Source of the DNA: Sphingobium jiangsuense
GTDB taxonomy: Bacteria > Pseudomonadota > Alphaproteobacteria > Sphingomonadales > Sphingomonadaceae
DNA length: 64,000 bases
Assembly (NCBI RefSeq): GCF_014196495.1
Contig: NZ_JACIDT010000012.1
Span: forward strand, 1-64,000
Direction of reading: 5' to 3'
Under the pieces are notes generated by a model. That model did no database searches and was not told the origin of the DNA. It saw only the letters and a program-made list of their open reading frames with translations. The position numbers and the translations under genes are program-made. Of the stretch, positions 38,761 to 47,769 are shown piece after piece; position 1 is the stretch's first letter; the number at the start of each line of letters is the position of its first letter.

Positions 38761-38839
38761 CGTCACCCCAGCGCAGGCTGGGGTCTCAGGCCATGTCGCG
38801 CAACGCCTCCTGAGATGCCAGCCTGCGCTGGCATGACGG
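38761..38839. repeat. Twin REP-like hairpin, copy 2 (best preserved)
   Basis: Two hairpins in opposite orientation, CGTCACCCCAGCGCAGGCTG-GGGTCTCAGG and TCCTGAGATGCCAGCCTGCG-CTGGCATGACGG, are separated by CCATGTCGCGCAACGCC. This resembles a BIME built from paired REPs. Confidence 0.8.
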
Positions 38840-38867
38840 GAAAGAGGGTGAGGGATATATCAACATT

Positions 38868-38953
38868 CGTTCGCCCTGAGCTTGTCGAAGGGCTGTTCTT
38901 CACTTCTTGCCCAAAGAGAAAGGGCAGGGCTTCGACAAGCTCAGCCCGAACGG
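38868..38953. repeat. Interspersed palindromic repeat, ATATCAAC-flanked family, copy 2
   Basis: The left arm CGTTCGCCCTGAGCTTGTCG-AAGGGCTG pairs with the right arm CAGGGCTTCGACAAGCTCAG-CCCGAACGG. ATATCAAC stands just upstream, as in the copy at 31320. It lies 28 bp after a twin REP. Confidence 0.8.
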
Positions 38954-39008
38954 TTTCTGATGTCTGATTATAGGGCGCATTTCGCCGCCCATCCATCCGC
39001 ACGTCACT

Positions 39009-39761
39009 TCACTCCATAACCCCCAGCCGCATCGCGATCGGCCAGCGGATCGTGCGTTGGCGGGCCGGGTCGCCCCAGAGGCGCAGCATGTCGCGGGAGA
39101 AAGCCTCCAGCATTTCCTCCTGCCCGGCCTCGCGGGCGCGGCGCACCGCCGACCAGGTCGAGATATAGCCGAGGAAATCGGGTGCGGACCAGGATCGCGC
39201 GATCTCCATGTCCGGCGCGGGCAGTTCGCGGAAAGGGAAGGGGATGTCGGCATAGCCGCTGTCGACCAGATGGCGCTCCGGCGGCCAATAAGGGCCGATC
39301 TCGTCCGCGTAGAAGCGCTGGAAGCGGTCGTTCAGCTCCGGCTCCAGCCGCGCCACGCCATAGCTGATGAGCGCGATCGCCGCGCCGGGCACGCCCACGC
39401 GCCGTGCCTCCGCGTAGAAGCAGGGCAGGTCGAACCAGTGGGCGGCCTGCGCGGCGGTGATGAGGCCGGCGCTGCCGTCCGCGCAGCCGAGCCGCTCGGC
39501 GGGCGCGACCTCGTAGCGGATGCGATCATGGGGCAAGGCGTTGGCGATCTGGTCGGTGCTGGGATCGAGGCCGATGACCGCGTCGAAATGGCGCGCGAGC
39601 AGGGCGGTGAACTGCCCGTTGCCGCAGCCGACGTCGATCGCCAGCCGCCTGTCTGGCGCGACCCCGGCGAGGAAGCGCGCCAGCTCTTCGGGATAATCGG
39701 GGCGATAGCGGGCATAATCCCGCCCGCCCAGATCGAACCAGTTCGGGGACGGATTGCTCAT
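39009..39761 (-). CDS. SAM-dependent class I methyltransferase
   Basis: This 250-residue protein has motif I AIDVGCGNGQFTALLARHF near 40-58, VIGLDPSTDQIANA as post-I, and AGLITAAQAAHWFDLPCFYAEARRVG as the catalytic-domain region. It belongs to the SAM methyltransferase group resembling UbiE/trans-aconitate enzymes; the substrate is unknown. ATG 39761 with upstream AAAGG was chosen; the frame runs on to 39836 without family similarity. It is divergent from proS, 104 bp away. Confidence 0.83.
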   Translation of the reverse strand: MSNPSPNWFDLGGRDYARYRPDYPEELARFLAGVAPDRRLAIDVGCGNGQFTALLARHFDAVIGLDPSTDQIANALPHDRIRYEVAPAERLGCADGSAGLITAAQAAHWFDLPCFYAEARRVGVPGAAIALISYGVARLEPELNDRFQRFYADEIGPYWPPERHLVDSGYADIPFPFRELPAPDMEIARSWSAPDFLGYISTWSAVRRAREAGQEEMLEAFSRDMLRLWGDPARQRTIRWPIAMRLGVME

Positions 39762-39865
39762 ATCGGTGCCTTTGCCGTTGGTGCGGGCCGGGGATACTCG
39801 ACTCGGACACCGCTCTTGCTTATGGGGCTGGAACATTTCAACCCATCGCCCGACAGGACCTTATC

Positions 39866-41389
39866 ATGAAGCACGCGCTTCCCGTTACCCGTGAGCAGGA
39901 TTTCGCCGCCTGGTATCAGGCGGTCATCAGCGAGGCCGACCTCGCCGAGGAATCGGGCGTGCGCGGGTGCATGGTGATCCGTCCTTGGGGCTATGGCATA
40001 TGGGAACGCATCCAGAAGCTGATGGACGCGCGGATCAAGGATGCGGGCGTCGACAATTGCTATTTCCCGCTGTTCATCCCGCTCTCCTTCTTCGAGAAGG
40101 AGGCCGACCATGTCGACGGCTTCGCCAAGGAGATGGCGGTCGTCACCCATCATCGCCTCAAGGGCATCGACGGCAAGCTGGTGCCGGACCCCGATTCGAA
40201 GCTGGAGGAGCCGCTGGTCGTGCGCCCGACCTCCGAAACGGTGATCGGTCAGGCGATGAGCCGCTGGGTGCAGAGCTGGCGCGACCTGCCGCTGCTGGTC
40301 AACCAGTGGGCCAATGTGGTGCGCTGGGAAATGCGCACCCGCATGTTCCTGCGCACCAGCGAGTTCCTCTGGCAGGAAGGGCACACCGCCCATGCCGACG
40401 AGGCAGACGCCCGGCGCGAGACGATGCGCGCGCTCGAAATGTATCGCGATTTCGCGGAGAGCGAGTTGGCGATGCCGGTGGTGACCGGCGAGAAGCCGGA
40501 GAATGAGCGCTTCCCCGGCGCCGTCGCGACCTTCTCCATCGAGGCGATGATGCAGGACGGCAAGGCGCTTCAGGCGGGCACGTCCCATTATCTCGGCACC
40601 GGCTTTGCCGACGCGGCGGGCATCAAATATCAGGACAAGGAGGGCGGCCAGCAGCTCTGCCACACGACGAGCTGGGGCACCTCGACGCGCATGATCGGCG
40701 GCGTCATCATGGTGCATGGCGACGATGACGGGCTGCGCTGCCCGCCGCAGATCGCGCCGCATCAGGTGGTGATCGTGCCGATGCTGCGCGACGCGCCGGA
40801 GGACGACGCGATCATCGCCTATTGCGAGGAACTGGCGGCCGCGGTGAAGGCGCTCGACGCGTTTCGCGAGCCGGTGCGCGTGCTGTTCGACAAGCGGCCG
40901 GGCAAGGCGGCGAACAAGCGCTGGGCGTGGGTGAAGAAGGGCGCGCCGATCATCGTCGAGGTCGGCGGGCGCGACGTCGCGGGCGGTAATGTGTCGGTGC
41001 TGCGCCGCGACCGCCTCTATAATGAGGGCGGCAAGCTGGCGAGCGCGATCCTGCCCAAGGGGGATTTCATCGCCGCTGCCGCCGCGACCCTTACCGAAAT
41101 CCAGGCCAGCCTCTTCGCCGAGGCGAAGGCGCGGCTCGATGCGAACATCCGCCGCGACGTGAGCGATATCGGCGCGCTCGCCGCCGCGTTCGAAGGGAAG
41201 AATCCCGGCTGGGTCGAGGTCGAATGGGCCAGGCCCACCGGCGCCGCGCTCGACAAGGTGATCGAGTGGCTGAAGGAGCACAAGCTGACGCTGCGCAACG
41301 CGCCCCTCGATGCAGCCCCGGCGAGCGGCGTCTGCATCTTCACCGGCGGGCAGGCGGTGGAGCGCGTGATCGTCGGGCGGAGCTATTGA
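39866..41389 (+). CDS. proS: Prolyl-tRNA synthetase, archaeal/eukaryotic-type (short, no editing insertion)
   Basis: This 507-residue class II synthetase charges tRNA-Pro. Class II motifs are seen as GCMVIRPWGYGIWERIQ (motif 1), RTRMFLRTSEFLWQEGHTAHAD (motif 2) and a C-terminal HxGA region GLRCPPQIAPHQVVIVP at the start of the anticodon domain. The protein lacks the bacterial INS editing domain and ends in the terminal Tyr (GRSY) characteristic of archaeal-type enzymes. Most alphaproteobacteria use a bacterial-type ProRS of about 440 residues. The downstream gene starts within its stop codon. Confidence 0.93.
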   Translation: MKHALPVTREQDFAAWYQAVISEADLAEESGVRGCMVIRPWGYGIWERIQKLMDARIKDAGVDNCYFPLFIPLSFFEKEADHVDGFAKEMAVVTHHRLKGIDGKLVPDPDSKLEEPLVVRPTSETVIGQAMSRWVQSWRDLPLLVNQWANVVRWEMRTRMFLRTSEFLWQEGHTAHADEADARRETMRALEMYRDFAESELAMPVVTGEKPENERFPGAVATFSIEAMMQDGKALQAGTSHYLGTGFADAAGIKYQDKEGGQQLCHTTSWGTSTRMIGGVIMVHGDDDGLRCPPQIAPHQVVIVPMLRDAPEDDAIIAYCEELAAAVKALDAFREPVRVLFDKRPGKAANKRWAWVKKGAPIIVEVGGRDVAGGNVSVLRRDRLYNEGGKLASAILPKGDFIAAAAATLTEIQASLFAEAKARLDANIRRDVSDIGALAAAFEGKNPGWVEVEWARPTGAALDKVIEWLKEHKLTLRNAPLDAAPASGVCIFTGGQAVERVIVGRSY

Positions 41390-42654
41390 CGCCCGCGCTC
41401 GCCCTGTTGCTGGCGACCGGCATCGGCCTGCTGATCGGGCTGGAGCGCGGCTGGCGGCACAGGGACGAGCGCGCGGGCGGGCGGATAGCGGGCATCCGCA
41501 CCTTCGCCCTGCTGGGGCTGGGCGGCGGGCTTTCCGGGCTTGCCGCAACCGCGCTGTCGCCCTGGTTCGGGGTGGTGGGCGTCGCGGGCCTTTCCATCGT
41601 CATCATCCTCGCCCATCGCGCCAGGCTCGACGAGCCGGACGACTATGTCTCCGCCACCAGCGCGGTCGCCGGGCTGCTGACGGTGTCGCTCGGCCTGATC
41701 GTGGCGATCGGTTACCCGAAGGAGGGGATCATCGCCGGGGGAACCGCCGCGCTGATCCTGTCGATGCGGGAGGAACTGCACAACTGGCTGCGCTCGCTCA
41801 GCGAGAAGGACATCAAGGCCGCCGCGCAATATGGCGCGATCACGCTGGTGGTGTTGCCGCTGCTGCCCGACCGGGCGATGGGGCCTTATGAGGCGTTCAA
41901 CCCGCGCATGCTCTGGCTGGTCGTCGCCTTCGTGACGGGCCTGTCCTTCGCGGGCTATTGGGCGTCGCGCCGGTTCGGGCAGGCGCGCGGGCTGATCGTC
42001 GCCTCGGCCATCGGCGCGACCTACAGCTCGACGGCGGTGACGCTGGACCTCGCCCGCCGGTTGCGCGGGGCGGGCGAGGGCGGCGCGGGCGAGGAAAAGG
42101 CGACGCTGCGCGCCGGGATCGCGGCCGCCACCGCGCTGATGCCGATGCGCACGCTGATCCTCTGCGCGGTGGTCGCGCCGCAGGCGCTGGGCAGCTTCGC
42201 GCTGCGGGTCGGCCCGGCGGTGGCGGCCGCGACGCTCTATGCGCTCGCCGTCGCGATCCGCGCGAGCAAGGACGGCGACGGTGAGGGGCCGAAGACCGCG
42301 CGCAATCCGTTCGATTTCTGGCCCGCCGTCGGCTTTGCGGCAATGGTCGCGGCGATCATCCTCTTCTCGCGCTGGGTCATCGACCGCTATGGCGATATGG
42401 GCGCTACCTTCGTGATCGGCTTTACCGGCCTTTACGACGTGGACGCCGCGATCATCGCCGCGGGCAGCCTGCCGCAGCAGGAATTCGGGCAGGAGCGGCT
42501 GGGCCTCATCCTCACCCTGCCGGTGCTGGCCAATAATGCGATGAAGCTGGTGCTGGTGCTGGGCCTCGCCGGGCTGCGCGCGGGGCTGGCGGCCGCCGTG
42601 CCGTTGCTGCTGGTGACGGCGATGATCGGCGGGGCGTTGCTGATTTCGCTTTGA
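41386..42654 (+). CDS. MgtC/DUF4010 family membrane protein
   Basis: The protein (422 residues) has about twelve hydrophobic helices. The N-terminal part (LLLATGIGLLIGLERGWRHR, GIRTFALLGLGGGLSG, and AGLLTVSLG) is the MgtC/SapB-like domain; the remainder (ASAIGATYSSTAVTLDLARR, FVIGFTGLYDVDAAIIA) is DUF4010. I chose TTG 41386, which overlaps the proS stop as TTGA with GGAG three bases upstream; the frame further upstream lies inside proS. The transport or regulatory role is unknown. Confidence 0.85.
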   Translation: MTPALALLLATGIGLLIGLERGWRHRDERAGGRIAGIRTFALLGLGGGLSGLAATALSPWFGVVGVAGLSIVIILAHRARLDEPDDYVSATSAVAGLLTVSLGLIVAIGYPKEGIIAGGTAALILSMREELHNWLRSLSEKDIKAAAQYGAITLVVLPLLPDRAMGPYEAFNPRMLWLVVAFVTGLSFAGYWASRRFGQARGLIVASAIGATYSSTAVTLDLARRLRGAGEGGAGEEKATLRAGIAAATALMPMRTLILCAVVAPQALGSFALRVGPAVAAATLYALAVAIRASKDGDGEGPKTARNPFDFWPAVGFAAMVAAIILFSRWVIDRYGDMGATFVIGFTGLYDVDAAIIAAGSLPQQEFGQERLGLILTLPVLANNAMKLVLVLGLAGLRAGLAAAVPLLLVTAMIGGALLISL

Positions 42655-42706
42655 AGTCCACGCGCTTTCGCTGGCGTTGCCGGGCGTGAGGGAGTAGCGA
42701 GGGCTT

Positions 42707-45118
42707 ATGCCCAAGCGCCCTTCCTCCCCGCCCGGCCTGCCGACGCGGCAGCAGATCATGGAATTCATCGAAACCAGCGGCCAGCCCGCCGGCAAGCGGG
42801 AGATCGCCAAGGCTTTCGGGCTGCGCGGGCCGGAGAAGATCCTGCTCAAGGCGCTGCTGAAGGACATGGCGGACGAGGGGCTGATCGATATCGGCCCCGG
42901 CCGCGCCTTCCACAAGATGGGCGGCGTGCCCCGCGTCACCGTGCTGCGCATCGTCGAGGTGGACGGCGACCAGCCCGTCGCCGTGCCGGAGCGCTGGGAG
43001 GCCGAGGGCATCCCCCCGCCGCGCCTGCGGGTGATCGAGCGGGGCCGCAAATCGGGCGCGCTCGGCATCGGCGACCGCATCCTCGCCCGCACCGAGGATG
43101 CCGGGCGCGGCCTCGTCGCCCATCCGATGAAGAAGCTGTCGAAGAGCGAGGAGCAGCTTCTGGGCATCGTGCAACCGGGTGAGAATGACCGCTTCTGGCT
43201 TAGCCCGGTGGACAAGCGCATCCGCCACCAGACGCTGATCTCCGACATCGGCGAGGCGAAGCCCGGCGACCTGGTGCTGTGCGAGGCGCATGGCCGCCCG
43301 CCCAAGGTGAGCGCGCGCGTCGTGATGGTGCTGGGCGATCCGTTCGCGCCCAAGAGCTTCAGCCTGATCGCCATCCATAAATATGGCATTCCGCACGTCT
43401 TTTCCGAAACGGTGGAGGAGGAGGCGCGCACCGTTTCCGCGCTGCCGCTGCACGGTGAGAAGCGCGAGGATCTGCGCCATCTGCCGATCATCGCGATCGA
43501 TCCGGTCGATGCGCGGGATTTCGACGATGCGGTGTGGGCCGCGCCCGATGACGACCCGGCGAACAAGGGCGGCTTCCGCGCGATCGTCGCCATCGCCGAC
43601 GTGTCCTATTATGTCCGCCCCGGCAGCGCGCTCGACCGCGAGGCGCGCAAGCGCGGCAACAGCGTCTATTTCCCCGACCTCGTCGTGCCGATGCTGCCCC
43701 ATGCGCTCTCGTCGGACAAATGCTCGCTGCGCGCCGATGAGGATCGCGCGGCGATGGCCTGCCACATGGTCTTCGATGCCAAGGGCAAGATGAAGGCGTT
43801 CCGCTTTTCCCGCGCGATCATCCGCGTGGCGGCGAACATCCCCTATGAGGAGGCGCAGGCCGCCATCGACGCGGCGGAGGCCGGGCAGGCGGTGGAAGAA
43901 GTGCCGCACGAAAGCTTCGTCAGCAAGGAGATGGCGCGCCACGACCGGCTGCGCGCGGCTGACGGCACCGATCTGGTCGAGGCGGCGCTCAAGCCGCTCT
44001 GGGCCTGCTGGCGCGTGCTGGCAAAGGCGCGCGATGCGCGGGCGCCGCTGGAACTGGACCTGCCGGAGCGGCGCGTGGTGCTGGACGATGCGGGCCGCAT
44101 CATGAGCGTCGCGGTGCGGGAGCGGCTGGACGCCCATCGCCTGATCGAGGATTATATGATCGCCGCCAATGTCGCGGCGGCCAAGGCGCTCGAAACCAAG
44201 CAGGCGCCGGTGATGTACCGCGTGCACGAGCCGCCCTCGCGTGAGAAGCTGGTGGCGCTGAAGGACTATCTGGCGACCTACGACATTCCGCTCGCGCTGG
44301 GTCAGGTGGTGACGCCCGCCCTGTTCAACCGGCTGATTGCGAAGCTGGAGGGGCATGAATCGCGCGCGGTGATCATGGAGCAGATCCTCCGCAGCCAGAC
44401 GCAGGCCTATTATTCGCCGCAAAATGCCGGGCATTTCGGGCTGGCGCTGGGCAGCTACGCGCATTTCACCTCGCCGATCCGCCGCTATTCGGACCTGCTG
44501 GTGCATCGCGCGCTGGTCGGCGCGTTCGATCTGGAACTGCCCGCGCCGCCCAAATCGACCGGCCTGCCTTTCTCGACCGCGCTGTCTCAGGAAGATTACA
44601 AGCATATGGCGCGCGTCGGCGACCTCATCAGCCAATATGAGCGGCGCGCGATGGAGGCCGAGCGCGAGACGGTGGACCGCTATGTCGCGGCCTATCTGTC
44701 CGAGCATGTCGGGCAGGTGCTGCTGACGCGCATCACCAGCGTGCAGAGCTTCGGCTTCTTCGCGAGCGTCGATGGGCTGGGCGGCGACGGGCTGATGCCG
44801 GTATCGATGCTGGGAGCGGAACGCTTCCGCTATGACGAGGCCGAGCGCGCGCTGGAAGGCGAGCAGAGCGGCGACCGCTATGTGCAGGGCCAGATGATCG
44901 AGCTGCGGCTGGCGGAGGCGGACCCGGCCTCGGGCGCGCTGCGGTTTGAGTTGCCGGAGGGCGGGAGTTATTCGCCGATGCGCGGGCGTGGACCGGGCAG
45001 GGGGCCGGGGCGCGGGGCGGGCGATGCGCCCAAGGGCCGACCTCGTCCGATCCAGCGGCGCGGGCGTCCGGCCAATGTCCGCCATATCGGCAGCGCGCGG
45101 GGAAAGCATAAGAGGTGA
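42707..45118 (+). CDS. rnr: Ribonuclease R
   Basis: This 803-residue 3'-5' exoribonuclease degrades structured RNA. An N-terminal winged-helix RNase R domain (REIAKAFGLRGPEKILLKALLKDM) leads into cold-shock domains. The RNB catalytic core has the acidic motif IDPVDARDFDDAVWA near 266-280. The GLALGSYAHFTSPIRRYSDLLVHRAL segment lies near 577, followed by an S1 domain (VGQVLLTRITSVQSFGFFASV). The tail is Gly/Arg/Lys rich. It starts 52 bp after the DUF4010 gene. Confidence 0.96.
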   Translation: MPKRPSSPPGLPTRQQIMEFIETSGQPAGKREIAKAFGLRGPEKILLKALLKDMADEGLIDIGPGRAFHKMGGVPRVTVLRIVEVDGDQPVAVPERWEAEGIPPPRLRVIERGRKSGALGIGDRILARTEDAGRGLVAHPMKKLSKSEEQLLGIVQPGENDRFWLSPVDKRIRHQTLISDIGEAKPGDLVLCEAHGRPPKVSARVVMVLGDPFAPKSFSLIAIHKYGIPHVFSETVEEEARTVSALPLHGEKREDLRHLPIIAIDPVDARDFDDAVWAAPDDDPANKGGFRAIVAIADVSYYVRPGSALDREARKRGNSVYFPDLVVPMLPHALSSDKCSLRADEDRAAMACHMVFDAKGKMKAFRFSRAIIRVAANIPYEEAQAAIDAAEAGQAVEEVPHESFVSKEMARHDRLRAADGTDLVEAALKPLWACWRVLAKARDARAPLELDLPERRVVLDDAGRIMSVAVRERLDAHRLIEDYMIAANVAAAKALETKQAPVMYRVHEPPSREKLVALKDYLATYDIPLALGQVVTPALFNRLIAKLEGHESRAVIMEQILRSQTQAYYSPQNAGHFGLALGSYAHFTSPIRRYSDLLVHRALVGAFDLELPAPPKSTGLPFSTALSQEDYKHMARVGDLISQYERRAMEAERETVDRYVAAYLSEHVGQVLLTRITSVQSFGFFASVDGLGGDGLMPVSMLGAERFRYDEAERALEGEQSGDRYVQGQMIELRLAEADPASGALRFELPEGGSYSPMRGRGPGRGPGRGAGDAPKGRPRPIQRRGRPANVRHIGSARGKHKR

Positions 45119-45176
45119 GGTGCGTGTGGGGGTGGTGGGCGGGCCTTTGCGCCTACCGTCACCCTCCCGCCCATAG

Positions 45177-45255
45177 CGTCACCCCAGCGCAGGCTGGCGT
45201 CTCCGGCCATGTCGCGCGCCGCCTCCCGAGATGCCAGCCTGCGCTGGCATGGCGG
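45177..45255. repeat. Twin REP-like hairpin, copy 3
   Basis: The arms are CGTCACCCCAGCGCAGGCTG-GCGTCTCCGG and TCCCGAGATGCCAGCCTGCG-CTGGCATGGCGG around a CCATGTCGCGCGCCGCC spacer. It lies in the 321-bp spacer 45119-45439, which holds this repeat and the palindrome at 45300, with nothing else recognised. Confidence 0.8.
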
Positions 45256-45299
45256 AGGTTAAATGATTGATTTATAACTGGTTATGCGACGTAATCTAA

Positions 45300-45391
45300 T
45301 CGTCATGTGAACTTGTTTCAGCATCCATCAAGCCTCGCAGGCCGATGGTCAATCCGGCGAAATGGACCCTGAACCAAGTTTCAGGGTGACG
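45300..45391. repeat. Interspersed palindrome containing GAACTTG/CAAGTTTCAGGG arms, copy 1
   Basis: The left arm TCATGTGAACTTGTTTCAGC and right arm CCTGAACCAAGTTTCAGGGT-GACGG are imperfect inverted repeats around GATGGTCAATCCGGCGAAATG. The right half recurs, inverted, at 54746-54811. Confidence 0.7.
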
Positions 45392-45439
45392 GTAAGGGCG
45401 AGGTCCGTTCCCAGGCGGGCCACAGCCCACAATGCCCCC

Positions 45440-45895
45440 TCAACTCAACCGCTCGATTTCCTCATTGCTCAGCGAGCCGGGGACGATCATGATCGGGCAG
45501 GGCATCTTGCCGGATTCCGCGCTGGCGAAATGGGCGATCAGCGGGCCGGGCGCGCCGCCCACCGCCGCGCCCAGCACCAGCGCGGCGATGCTGTCGTCTT
45601 CCTCCAATATCTCGCGGATGATCGGGATGGGCTTGCCGGTCTTGACCGTGATGATCGGGCGGATGCCGGATTCCTGCATCAAGGTGCCCGCCAGCCCCAT
45701 CGCGAGCGCCTCGGCGCGCTGGCGGGCTTCTTCCTCCATCGTCGCCTGAACGCCGCTCCATTGCACGAACTCGGCGGGCGGGATGGGGGCGACGATGCGA
45801 ACCCCGCCCCCGGTCTTGGCGGCGCGGCGGGCGGCAAAGAACAGGGCCTTCTCCGCCTCCGGACTTTCGTCCAATATAACCATATAGGTTCGCAT
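45440..45895 (-). CDS. Universal stress protein UspA family
   Basis: This 151-residue single Usp domain has the strand-helix start YMVILDESPEAEKALFFAARRA and a C-terminal region LVLGAAVGGAPGPLIAHFASAESGKMPCPIMIVPG in which a G-rich nucleotide loop is recognisable but degenerate relative to the ATP-binding G-2x-G-9x-G form. The role in stress survival is inferred from the family. It is divergent from pdhC. Confidence 0.87.
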   Translation of the reverse strand: MRTYMVILDESPEAEKALFFAARRAAKTGGGVRIVAPIPPAEFVQWSGVQATMEEEARQRAEALAMGLAGTLMQESGIRPIITVKTGKPIPIIREILEEDDSIAALVLGAAVGGAPGPLIAHFASAESGKMPCPIMIVPGSLSNEEIERLS

Positions 45896-45909
45896 TTACT
45901 GATTACCCC

Positions 45910-45932
45910 TGCAAAAATGTGCCAATTTTGCA
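45910..45932. promoter_or_regulatory. Inverted repeat TGCAAAA-N9-TTTTGCA upstream of pdhC
   Basis: The two 7-bp arms form a perfect inverted repeat in an AT-rich patch between uspA and pdhC, followed by CATTTTTTTGCC. The GCAAA/TTTGC arms resemble the sites in front of pccB, so an ScfR-like regulator is a possible binder. Function not shown. Confidence 0.4.
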
Positions 45933-46034
45933 TTTTTTTGCCGTTTTCGGCGGTGCGGCCCTTGACCGACCCGCCGATTAGGACAAAGCTCCCGCTTCCT
46001 GTTTAAACCGCTCGAAAGAAGGGCGCCAGACCCC

Positions 46035-47339
46035 ATGGCTATAGAAATCAAAATGCCGGCTCTCTCTCCCACGATGGAGGAAGGCACGCTGGCCAAGTGG
46101 CTCGTGAAGCCGGGCGACACCGTTGCATCCGGCGACCTGCTGGCCGAGATCGAGACAGACAAGGCGACGATGGAATTCGAAGCCGTCGACGAAGGCACGA
46201 TCGCGGAGATTCTGGTGCCCGAAGGGACCGAGGGCGTGAAGGTCGGCACGGTGATCTGCGTGATGGCCGAGGAGGGCGAGGACGCCTCTTCCGCAAAGGC
46301 TTCCGTCAAGGCTGCGCCCCCCGCTGCCGCCGCTCCCGCTCCGGCGGTGGAGGTGAAGCCCGCCGAGGCGCCCGCGCCTGCCGCATCCGCTCCGGCTCCG
46401 GCGCCTGCCGCTGCCCCGGCTCCCGCGCCGCTCGCCGTTTCCGGCGATCGCGTGAAGGCGACGCCGATCGCGCGCCGCATCGCCGCCGCCAAGGGCATCG
46501 ATCTTGCGAGCGTCAAGGGCACCGGTCCCAATGGCCGCATCGTCAAGGCGGATATCGAAAATCTCGGCGCTGCGCCTGCCGCTGCCGCAGCCGCTCCGGC
46601 CCCTGCCGCAGCTTCGGCGCCCGCCCCGGTCGCGGCGCAGGATTTCGGCATTCCGCATGTCGCCGAAAAGCTCAGCAACATGCGCAAGACCATCGCCCGC
46701 CGCCTGACCGAGAGCAAGCAGCAGGTGCCGCATATCTACCTGACCGTCGATATCCGCCTCGACGCGTTGCTCAAGCTGCGGACGGAGCTGAACGCCTCGC
46801 TGGAATCGCGCGGCGTGAAGCTCTCGGTCAACGATATGCTCATCAAGGCGCTGGCCATTTCGCTGATGCAGGTGCCGGAATGCAATGTGCAGTTCGCCGG
46901 CGACCAGTTGCTGAAGTTCAGCCGCGCCGACATCTCGGTCGCGGTGTCGATCCCGTCCGGCCTCATCACGCCGATCGTCAAGGGCGCCGACAGCAAGAGC
47001 GTCGCGGCGATCTCCACCGAGATGAAGGATCTGGGCGCGCGCGCCAGGGAAGGCAAGCTGAAGCCGGAGGAATATCAGGGCGGTACCGCCAGCATCTCCA
47101 ACATGGGCATGATGGGCATCAAGCAGTTCGAGGCCGTCATCAACCCGCCGCAGGCGATGATCATGGCGATCGGCGCGGGCGAGAAGCGGCCCTATGTGGT
47201 CGATGACGCGTTGCAGATCGCGACCGTCATGTCCGCGACCGGCAGCTTCGACCATCGCGCCATCGACGGCGCGGACGGCGCGAAGCTGATGGCCGCCTTC
47301 CGCGAACTGGTCGAAAATCCGCTGGGCATGCTGGCCTGA
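46035..47339 (+). CDS. pdhC: Pyruvate dehydrogenase E2, dihydrolipoamide acetyltransferase
   Basis: This 434-residue E2 core transfers acetyl groups from lipoate to CoA. The lipoyl domain (about 1-80) has Lys43 in [11 protein letters not shown] Pro/Ala-rich linker (about 90-135) is followed by the peripheral-subunit-binding domain ([20 protein letters not shown]), a second Ala/Pro linker and the catalytic domain ending with the active-site His in [15 protein letters not shown]. pdhA and pdhB are not in the window. The thioesterase gene starts within its stop codon, and lpdA follows. Confidence 0.95.
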   Translation: MAIEIKMPALSPTMEEGTLAKWLVKPGDTVASGDLLAEIETDKATMEFEAVDEGTIAEILVPEGTEGVKVGTVICVMAEEGEDASSAKASVKAAPPAAAAPAPAVEVKPAEAPAPAASAPAPAPAAAPAPAPLAVSGDRVKATPIARRIAAAKGIDLASVKGTGPNGRIVKADIENLGAAPAAAAAAPAPAAASAPAPVAAQDFGIPHVAEKLSNMRKTIARRLTESKQQVPHIYLTVDIRLDALLKLRTELNASLESRGVKLSVNDMLIKALAISLMQVPECNVQFAGDQLLKFSRADISVAVSIPSGLITPIVKGADSKSVAAISTEMKDLGARAREGKLKPEEYQGGTASISNMGMMGIKQFEAVINPPQAMIMAIGAGEKRPYVVDDALQIATVMSATGSFDHRAIDGADGAKLMAAFRELVENPLGMLA

Positions 47340-47746
47340 TGGGCAAGGCGGAGGAGCGGCCGCCGGAAGGCAGCCCGGCGGTGCGGGTCATCGCCATGCC
47401 CGCCGACACCAATCCTTATGGCGACATATTCGGCGGCTGGCTGATGAGCCTGATGGATTCCGCAGCTGGATCGATCGCCGCGCGTCATTCAAAAGGGCGT
47501 GCGGTGACGATCGCGGTCGAGGGAATGACCTTCCTGCGCCCGGTGGTTGTGGGGGATGAGGTTTCCGTTTATGCGACGCTTGAATCTGTCGGGCATACGT
47601 CGATGAAGATCGCGGTGGAAGCATGGCGGCGCACCCGCCATGACGAGCGGTCCTATCGCGTGACGCGTGCGGTTTTCACTTTCGTGGCGATCGGGGAGGA
47701 TCGTCAGCCTCGTGCCGTTCCGCCGGTTCCGGCGCCAGTGGCGTGA
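47339..47746 (+). CDS. Hotdog-fold acyl-CoA thioesterase (YciA-like)
   Basis: This 135-residue protein has the YciA/BACH signature: ADTNPYGDIFGGWLMSLMDSAAGSIAARHS (about 22-51) with the catalytic Asp in the helix, then VEGMTFLRPVVVGDEV. Such enzymes hydrolyse acyl-CoA to free acid and CoA. It overlaps pdhC by one base (TGATG) and lies between the E2 and E3 genes, suggesting coupling of acetyl/acyl-CoA production to CoA recycling; that link is inferred. Confidence 0.87.
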   Translation: MGKAEERPPEGSPAVRVIAMPADTNPYGDIFGGWLMSLMDSAAGSIAARHSKGRAVTIAVEGMTFLRPVVVGDEVSVYATLESVGHTSMKIAVEAWRRTRHDERSYRVTRAVFTFVAIGEDRQPRAVPPVPAPVA

Positions 47747-47769
47747 CATAATTAGAAGCGAGTTTGATC

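Noticed and set aside
41224..41385. Extension of the DUF4010 protein into proS
   Set aside because: It lies fully within proS in another frame; the TTG at the proS stop gives a normal coupled start.
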